DNA from: Alphaproteobacteria bacterium | Lineage (GTDB): Bacteria; Pseudomonadota; Alphaproteobacteria; UBA6184 | Assembly (NCBI GenBank): GCA_030433125.1 | Contig: JAUIKZ010000016.1 | Location: 1 to 19,208, forward strand | Length of the DNA stretch: 19,208 nt | Direction of reading: 5' to 3' | Shown here: one piece after another, positions 14,097-19,208 of the stretch | Numbering within the stretch: the first letter of the stretch is position 1 | How the letters are laid out: each line of letters begins with the position of its first letter | The notes under the pieces: model-generated | What the model was told of the DNA's origin: nothing | Database searches by the model: none | The model's input: the letters and a program-made list of their open reading frames with translations, nothing else | Position numbers and translations under genes: made by a program

Positions 14097-15203
14097 TTAA
14101 ACGTTGAATCTAAAATGAAACACGTCACCGTCTTTCACCACATAATCGCGGCCTTCTTGACGAAGCTTACCGGCATCGCGTGCACCGGCTTCACCTTTAC
14201 AAGTCACATAATCAGCATGGCTAATGGTTTCGGCACAAATAAATCCGCGTTCAAAATCACCATGAATCACACCCGCCGCCTGGGGGGCTTTGGCATTCTG
14301 CTTTACTGTCCATGCTCGTGCTTCTTTAGGCCCCACCGTAAAGAAAGTTAGTAACTGCAACAGCGAGTAAGCACTGCGAATAACTTGCGCGAGGCCCGTT
14401 TCTTTCAGCCCCAGGCTTTCTAAAAACTCTTGTTTTTCAGCCTCATCTTCTAGAGCGGCCACTTCCGCCTCAATGGCAGCCGAAATCATCACCACTTCTG
14501 CCTCTTGCTGTTTCGCGTAGGCGCGCATTTTTTCCACATGAGCGTTGCCCGAAGTGATTTCCTCTTCCGACACATTGCACACATACATCAACGGCTTCGT
14601 CGTGAGAAGCTGAAAGCCTTTGAGCACTTTTGCTTCATCAGCATCCCTAACCTCTAACTCTCGGCCGGGGCGCCCCTCTTCTAACAGAGGCTTTAATTTT
14701 TGCAACAGCTCAATCTGCGTAGCTGTATCGCTATCTACCTTCCCTTTTGCTTTCCGCTGCAAGTTAGCTAACCGCTTTTCAACACTTTCAAGGTCAGCCA
14801 GAGCGAGCTCTGTTTCAATCACCTCCGCATCTCGCACCGGGTCCACCCCGCCATGCACGTGCGTGACATTGCCATCATCAAAACAACGCACAACATGAAT
14901 AATCGCATCCACTTCACGGATGTTCCCTAGAAACTGGTTCCCCAAGCCTTCGCCCTTGCTGGCGCCTTTCACAAGACCCGCAATGTCCACAAACTCCAAA
15001 CTAGTGGGGATGATCTTTTCACTCTTCGCGAGTTCTGCTAATGCATACAACCGTGGGTCTGGCACACCTACCGTCCCTACATTGGGTTCAATGGTGCAAA
15101 ACGGAAAGTTAGCCGCCTCCGCAGCGGCGGTTGATGTTAGCGCATTAAAGAGGGTAGATTTCCCCACATTCGGCAACCCCACAATGCCACATTTTAAAGC
15201 CAT
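14097..15203 (-). CDS. ychF: Redox-regulated ATPase YchF (Obg-like P-loop protein)
   Basis: Universally conserved P-loop protein of the TRAFAC class that prefers ATP and binds ribosomes; it is linked to stress responses. The sequence shows G1 GLPNVGKST, G3 DIAGLVKGASKGEGLGN, and NVSEEE in place of the NKxD guanine-specificity motif, as in the family. A coiled-coil insertion (about residues 130-180) and the C-terminal TGS domain (TVGPKEARAWTVKQ, ICAETISHADYV) complete it. 368 residues is normal. The start at 15203 has AGGAG 7 nt upstream, and that site overlaps the stop codon of the upstream phosphatase gene (TAGGAG). It is the last gene of the efp operon. Confidence 0.97.
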   Translation of the reverse strand: MALKCGIVGLPNVGKSTLFNALTSTAAAEAANFPFCTIEPNVGTVGVPDPRLYALAELAKSEKIIPTSLEFVDIAGLVKGASKGEGLGNQFLGNIREVDAIIHVVRCFDDGNVTHVHGGVDPVRDAEVIETELALADLESVEKRLANLQRKAKGKVDSDTATQIELLQKLKPLLEEGRPGRELEVRDADEAKVLKGFQLLTTKPLMYVCNVSEEEITSGNAHVEKMRAYAKQQEAEVVMISAAIEAEVAALEDEAEKQEFLESLGLKETGLAQVIRSAYSLLQLLTFFTVGPKEARAWTVKQNAKAPQAAGVIHGDFERGFICAETISHADYVTCKGEAGARDAGKLRQEGRDYVVKDGDVFHFRFNV

Positions 15204-15212
15204 ATAACGCTC

Positions 15213-16019
15213 CTATTTTTTATAATAATCTTTTGTGAGCTTCACCACTGTTGAGTGAATAAGCTGGTTGGATACTAACAGGTCCATATTTTTGTTTAAG
15301 GTGAGCTCGCGTCCCGTCAGATCTGTCACATAGCCCCCCGCTTCTTGCACCATCAATATACCGCCGGCCGCATCCCAAATGTGAGAACTAACCTTCCAGG
15401 CGGCATCCAAACGGCCTGCGGCTACATAGGCCAAATCGAGGGTGGAAGCCCCGCTATGCCTAAAGGATAAAAACTGCTTTACAATCTCACGGGCTTTTTC
15501 TTTTTTCTCAAGGTTAAGGTAAAACCCTGGCGGTGCGCTCATGAAACACTCGGTTATGTCATTACGACCTGACACACGTAACCGCTTATCATTTAAATAG
15601 GCGCCTGATCCCTTTTCGGCACAGAAAATTTCATTCTTCACCGGGTCAACCGTTATGGCTGCCACAATCTCATCTCGCTTTTTAAGGGCAATGGAAATCG
15701 CAAAATGGGGCACGCCGTGTATAAAGTTATGCGTTCCATCGATGGGGTCAATAATCCACGTGTGGTCAGGGTCGGTGCCTTCTACCACGCCCTGTTCCTC
15801 CATAATAAAGCCATAGCCAGGGCGCGCTAGTTCGAGTTCTTCCCGCAGAATTTTCTCCACCCGCAAGTCGGTAGAGGACACAAAGTTTTTCAACCCCTTC
15901 CGTGACACCTGCAAATGTTCAAGCTCACCGAAGTCACGCAAAAGCCCGCGCACCACTTTTTGGGCCGCACGGCACATAACCGTCATAATTGCCGAATTTA
16001 ACGGAACCGAAATATTCAT
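15213..16019 (-). CDS. suhB: Inositol monophosphatase family protein (SuhB-like)
   Basis: Mg2+-dependent, Li+-sensitive-type phosphatase fold that removes phosphate from inositol-1-phosphate or related sugar phosphates. Metal-binding motifs are clear: MEEQG (Glu-Glu), DPIDGTHNFIHGVPHFAISI and WDAAGGILMVQEAGG. 268 residues fits the family. The gene starts 3 nt after the efp stop and is followed after 9 nt by ychF, so it belongs to one operon. An efp-phosphatase pair is common in alphaproteobacteria. The exact substrate (inositol phosphate, or another such as a histidinol or nucleotide phosphate) cannot be fixed from motifs alone. Confidence 0.92.
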   Translation of the reverse strand: MNISVPLNSAIMTVMCRAAQKVVRGLLRDFGELEHLQVSRKGLKNFVSSTDLRVEKILREELELARPGYGFIMEEQGVVEGTDPDHTWIIDPIDGTHNFIHGVPHFAISIALKKRDEIVAAITVDPVKNEIFCAEKGSGAYLNDKRLRVSGRNDITECFMSAPPGFYLNLEKKEKAREIVKQFLSFRHSGASTLDLAYVAAGRLDAAWKVSSHIWDAAGGILMVQEAGGYVTDLTGRELTLNKNMDLLVSNQLIHSTVVKLTKDYYKK

Positions 16020-16022
16020 GAA

Positions 16023-16589
16023 TTAATCTTTCGCCCTTTCCACAAAGCTGTCATCAGCCGTGTTCACCACAATGCGTTCACCCATATCAATATAAGGAGG
16101 CACCATCACTTTCATGCCATTCTCTAAAATAGCCGGCTTATATGAGGAGGCCGCCGTTTGGCCCTTAATCACCGGCTCTGATTCGGTCACTTCTAAGGTC
16201 ACCCGGTCCGGCAAGCTCACGGTAATGGGCTCTTCATTGTAAAGGGCAATGTTCACCTGCATGCCATCTTGTAAATACTTACTGGCACTGCCAATGTTCT
16301 CAGCGGTAATGTGAATTTGCTCATAAGTTTCTAAATCCATAAATACATACATATCACCTTCCGGATACAAATACTGATACGGACGCTCATCCACATACAC
16401 GCGCTCCACCGCCTCATCAGAGCGGAAGCGCTCATGAAATTTCGTCCCGTCTTTAACGTCTTTAAGCTCCACCTGCATAAAGGCGCCGCCTTTACCCGGC
16501 TTCACATGCTCTGTTTTGACCGCGATACACAAGCGGTTTTTATATTCGATAATGTTCCCCGGGCGGATATCGTTACCATTAATTTTCAT
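16023..16589 (-). CDS. efp: Elongation factor P
   Basis: Translation factor that enters the ribosomal E site and relieves stalling at polyproline. ATG 16589 gives the normal 188 residues and has AAGGTG at good spacing; an in-frame GTG at 16598 lies inside that ribosome site and is rejected. The modifiable loop reads KPGKGGAF with Lys33, the position of the lysine modified by EpmA/EpmB in gammaproteobacteria. Whether this lysine is modified here is unknown. The OB domains carry YLYPEGDMYVFMDLETYEQ and the C-terminal KPAILENGMKVMVPPYIDMGERIVVNT signature. It is first in the operon efp-suhB-ychF. Confidence 0.97.
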   Translation of the reverse strand: MKINGNDIRPGNIIEYKNRLCIAVKTEHVKPGKGGAFMQVELKDVKDGTKFHERFRSDEAVERVYVDERPYQYLYPEGDMYVFMDLETYEQIHITAENIGSASKYLQDGMQVNIALYNEEPITVSLPDRVTLEVTESEPVIKGQTAASSYKPAILENGMKVMVPPYIDMGERIVVNTADDSFVERAKD

Positions 16590-16694
16590 CTTATTCACCT
16601 TAAATTTAGTTAATACTTATACTGGTAGCAAAAAATGCTGCCACATACCAATAAATATATTTGTTCTTTTTCCTAACAAAAAATTAATTAATCG

Positions 16695-16783
16695 CCCTAA
16701 GGCAAGGGCATGAGTCAAGAGAGAAGCGACATCTGCAACGTAGTGAAGATTAGCTTCGACCTTTACGCATGGCCGCCTTAGGG
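16695..16783. repeat. 89-nt imperfect hairpin element between metG and efp
   Basis: Nested arms pair across the whole element: CCCTAAGGC (16695-16703) with GCCTTAGGG (16775-16783), GGGCATG (16706-16712) with CATGGCC (16768-16774, one G-G mismatch), GAAGC (16723-16727) with GCTTC (16753-16757), and ATCT (16731-16734) with AGAT (16747-16750). No T-run directly follows on either strand and no gene overlaps. It could be a small structured RNA, an efp leader element or a dispersed palindromic repeat. The rest of the 229-nt gap 16590-16817 is AT-rich, with a small hairpin GGTAGCA/TGCTGCC (16624-16642) in the efp leader region. Confidence 0.6.
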
Positions 16784-16817
16784 TATTATCTTTTGTATAG
16801 GAAAAGAAAAATATAAT

Positions 16818-18332
16818 CTACGCATCTCCCTCAAGTTTTTTAAATATAATATCTTGCGGCTGCAGCGCTGTGCCGGCTTCTATTTCGCGTTCATACCCAT
16901 CAAAATTGTCCGCTGTTTCACCAAATATAGCCATAATTGTTTCACCTGCTGTGGGCATAATAGGTGCCACCAACAACCCAATGCGGCGAATGGTGTTGAG
17001 CAACACAGCTAACACCGTTTTCATACGGGCAGGGTTTTCTTTGCGCAGTGCCCATGGTTTTTGATGGTCAATATAGCGGTTGGCTTCACCAATCAGGGCC
17101 CACACCTCATCACACACTTTGTTGAGAGCCTGTAGTTCATAAGCCGCTCTTACATTTTTCAAAGCCTCAACGCTTTGGGTGAGCAAGGCTTCATCTTGTT
17201 CTTGTAAGCCCAACAGCCCTGGCGCTTCACCGTCTGCATTTTTCATGACAAAGCTTACCACACGCTGCACCAAGTTACCCAGGCTGTTCGCTAAGTCATA
17301 GTTGTTGCGGTTGATGAGAGCCGTCTTAGAAAAATCACCGTCTTGCCCAAAGGTCACTTCACGAATCAAGAAGTAGCGAATGAGGTCCACGCCAAAATCA
17401 TTCACCAGCTCAATAGGGTCAATCACATTACCTAGTGATTTTGAAATTTTCTGTCCTTCATTCGTCCACCAACCGTGTGCAAACACTCGCTTAGGCAGCT
17501 TCAGGCCAGCTGCCATCAAAAACGCTGGCCAATACACGGCGTGGAAGCGCAAAATATCTTTCCCCACCAAGTGCACATCGGCGGGCCAAAAGTTGGTGTA
17601 GCTCTCACTTTCCATATCTGGGTAGCCCACGCCACTCATATAGTTGGTAAGGGCGTCAATCCACACATACATAATGTGCTTGTCATCGTTCGGCACAGGC
17701 ACACCCCAACTAAAAGAGGTGCGAGACACCGACAAGTCAAGCAGGCCCCCCTTCACAAAGCTAATCACTTCATTCCGACGGGAGGCCGGTAAAATAAAGT
17801 CAGGGTTCTCTTCATAAAACTTTAGCAACGGCTCCTGCCACTTTGAAAGCCTGAAAAAGTAACTTGGCTCTTCCACCCATTCTACCTCGGCTCCCGTTGG
17901 GGCCTTGCCGTCTACAAGCTCTGACTCGGCATAAAAGGCCTCATCACGCACGGCGTACCACCCTTTATACGCATCAAGGTATATATCCCCACTCTCAATA
18001 AGCTTATTCCACATATGCTGCACAGCCTTTTCGTGATAGTCATCGGTGGTGCGAATAAAGTGGTCCTTGGTAATATTCAACAGCGGCATAAGGTCTTTAA
18101 AATTTTGCGCGCCTTTATCAACAAAGGCTTGCGGATCAACGCCGGCTTTGTTGGCCGCCTTCTCCACCTTCTGGCCATGCTCATCTGTGCCCGTTAAGAA
18201 AAACACATTATAGCCATCCATACGCTTAAACCGCGCGATGATATCGGCAGCAATAGTGGTGTAGGCATGGCCTATGTGCGGCTTGTCGTTTACATAATAA
18301 ATGGGGGTTGTAATATAATAGTTTTTAGTCAT
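16818..18332 (-). CDS. metG: Methionyl-tRNA synthetase
   Basis: Class I synthetase that charges initiator and elongator tRNA(Met). From ATG 18332 (504 residues) the N-terminus MTKNYYITTPIYYVND matches family starts; an ATG four codons upstream is less likely. HIGH is at residues 19-22 (PHIGHAY), FLTGTDEHGQKVE follows, and KMSKS appears as KISKS at 295-299. The anticodon-binding helical domain has NLGNLVQRV-type sequence (ANSLGNLVQRV) and DHQKPWAL. No Cys4 zinc knuckle and no C-terminal EMAP/Trbp domain are present, as in the short alphaproteobacterial form. The start overlaps the holB stop by 8 nt. TatD, often next in alphaproteobacteria, is absent: downstream comes the hairpin element and efp. 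Confidence 0.97.
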   Translation of the reverse strand: MTKNYYITTPIYYVNDKPHIGHAYTTIAADIIARFKRMDGYNVFFLTGTDEHGQKVEKAANKAGVDPQAFVDKGAQNFKDLMPLLNITKDHFIRTTDDYHEKAVQHMWNKLIESGDIYLDAYKGWYAVRDEAFYAESELVDGKAPTGAEVEWVEEPSYFFRLSKWQEPLLKFYEENPDFILPASRRNEVISFVKGGLLDLSVSRTSFSWGVPVPNDDKHIMYVWIDALTNYMSGVGYPDMESESYTNFWPADVHLVGKDILRFHAVYWPAFLMAAGLKLPKRVFAHGWWTNEGQKISKSLGNVIDPIELVNDFGVDLIRYFLIREVTFGQDGDFSKTALINRNNYDLANSLGNLVQRVVSFVMKNADGEAPGLLGLQEQDEALLTQSVEALKNVRAAYELQALNKVCDEVWALIGEANRYIDHQKPWALRKENPARMKTVLAVLLNTIRRIGLLVAPIMPTAGETIMAIFGETADNFDGYEREIEAGTALQPQDIIFKKLEGDA

Positions 18333-19208
18333 TGGCTTTCTCATTTTTAAAGTTAATAAGCGTGCGTGTTATGAGGCTGTCTTCATCTATTTCCTGGCGT
18401 TGATACGTCGCATAGTGATCAGCATAATAAGCCCAAAATGTGGGCACATCCTCAATGGGCACATAAACCTTTATCGCCGCAAAAAAGGCTGCTTCTTCGG
18501 GCAAGCTTGGCACCTCTTGGTTGCCGTGCCACACACTATATTGCATAACGGCATGGGCGATAAGTTTTATAATTTGGCGCTTCATTAAGGCATCAAGTTC
18601 TAATACCGTATTAAAGACGGCCACATCGCCACTTTTTAAAAAGCCCGTCCACTGGTTAAGCAACGTTTTGTACAAGGCTAGAACATCATGTTCCCTCAAC
18701 CAGCTGATGGCGCCTGGGGCGTTATGGGCGAAGGCGCTGTAAAAGGCTTGTTCTTCCGATGTGTGTGTGCGGCCGCTTGCCCCCAAAAAGGCTTTTAGCG
18801 ATTCATCACTTAAAGGGTTAAACGTCAGGGTTTGGCTGCGAGATCGAATGGTGGGCAGAATGTTATCCAACTGTTCTGTAACAAGGATAATGAGCGTTCG
18901 GGGTGAGGGTTCTTCAATCGCCTTAAGCAACGCATTTTGTGCAAAGTGGTTTAAATGGTGGGCGCGATTGATGACCAGTGTCTTCCATGAAGTATCTCCC
19001 ACTTTTGTTTGTAAAAAACGCTGCGCCGGCGCAATATCCTCAAGGGTTATTGTCCGCTTATCCTCCGGCACGTCAAGGGTGCAATGGGAATACAATGCCC
19101 CCTGGGTGAATTGCCGCTGAATAGTTGATTCAAAATCTAGGGCCTCAAAGCTATGCACGCCCGCTGCCAACATGCGGCAAGCAAGCAACGCAAAACTCAT
19201 TTTCCCAA
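18325..19208 (-). CDS. holB: DNA polymerase III delta' subunit, 5'-truncated by window edge
   Basis: Clamp-loader subunit (AAA+ family) that helps load the beta clamp. The frame stays open to the window end, where GGAAAA encodes Gly-Lys of a Walker A motif just before MSFALLACRM. ATG 19200 is therefore internal, and roughly the first 30-50 residues are missing. Diagnostic blocks are HFAQNALLKAIEEPSPRT and LPTIRSRSQTLTFNPLSD. The usual Walker B Asp position reads VINRAHH, and the SRC motif reads SRS; both suggest weak or absent ATP hydrolysis, as known for some delta' subunits. The Cys-rich zinc module of enterobacterial delta' is not seen. The end overlaps metG, as in the common tmk-holB-metG order of alphaproteobacteria; tmk would lie beyond the edge. 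Confidence 0.9.
   Translation of the reverse strand, partial: GKMSFALLACRMLAAGVHSFEALDFESTIQRQFTQGALYSHCTLDVPEDKRTITLEDIAPAQRFLQTKVGDTSWKTLVINRAHHLNHFAQNALLKAIEEPSPRTLIILVTEQLDNILPTIRSRSQTLTFNPLSDESLKAFLGASGRTHTSEEQAFYSAFAHNAPGAISWLREHDVLALYKTLLNQWTGFLKSGDVAVFNTVLELDALMKRQIIKLIAHAVMQYSVWHGNQEVPSLPEEAAFFAAIKVYVPIEDVPTFWAYYADHYATYQRQEIDEDSLITRTLINFKNEKAND

Noticed and set aside
14004..14351. 115-codon plus-strand frame crossing the terminator into ychF
   Set aside because: It reads through a strong hairpin terminator and is antisense to conserved ychF sequence; low-complexity translation with no recognisable domain.
16516..16713. 65-codon plus-strand frame over the efp start and the hairpin element
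   Set aside because: It is antisense to the conserved efp N-terminus and ends in AT-rich spacer; no ribosome site.
16695..16783. Hairpin element as a simple metG terminator or a tRNA
   Set aside because: No T-run directly follows the stem on the minus strand, and no T-loop, anticodon arm or acceptor pattern of a tRNA can be fitted.
19198..19200. ATG as start of holB
   Set aside because: The preceding codons encode Gly-Lys of Walker A, so the start lies beyond the window.

Overview
This window looks like a chromosomal segment of an alphaproteobacterium. The evidence is the style of the conserved proteins: an AspRS with alphaproteobacterial motif 2 and C-terminus, a short MetRS without a C-terminal tRNA-binding domain, overlapping holB-metG, an alphaproteobacterial-type AddB, an efp-inositol monophosphatase pair, and an RpoH-type sigma factor. 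Base composition is moderate, and the passenger regions of the surface proteins are visibly AT-richer. Genus cannot be read from the sequence. The outer-membrane barrel proteins would suit a host-associated organism, but that is inference. No rRNA, tRNA, CRISPR array, transposase or phage gene was seen.

Layout. (1) 1-1664 (+): aspS, missing its first few dozen codons at the window edge, ending in a bidirectional terminator. (2) 1715-4991 (-): two tandem genes for putative lipoproteins with a C-terminal beta-barrel. Their last 210 codons are nearly identical and indel-free, while their N-terminal passengers are strongly diverged. (3) 4992-5301: a 310-nt gap holding promoters, a strong inverted repeat and a 68-codon open frame without a good start. 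(4) 5302-9661 (-): a probable unit ubiE > dut > SH3-domain protein > TpsB-like two-POTRA barrel, followed by rpoH with its own possible promoter. (5) 9709-12342 (+): addB, divergent from ubiE. (6) 12426-13913 (-): an exported protein of unknown function whose C-terminus resembles a HicA-type fold. (7) 14097-16589 (-): operon efp > suhB-like > ychF. (8) 16599-16817: intergenic DNA with an 89-nt imperfect hairpin. (9) 16818-19208 (-): holB > metG, with holB cut by the right edge.

Two layers are interleaved. The housekeeping layer covers translation (AspRS, MetRS, EF-P, YchF), replication and repair (HolB, AddB, dUTPase), quinone synthesis (UbiE) and heat-shock transcription (RpoH). The envelope layer is accessory: two lipidated barrels, a TpsB-like transporter with no partner in view, an SH3 protein and a secreted protein. 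The most noteworthy signals are the sharp boundary between homogenised barrel and diversified passenger in the tandem pair, a promoter-proximal motif shared by one of them and the distant secreted gene, the HicA-like exported domain, and three structured intergenic elements that the genes do not explain.
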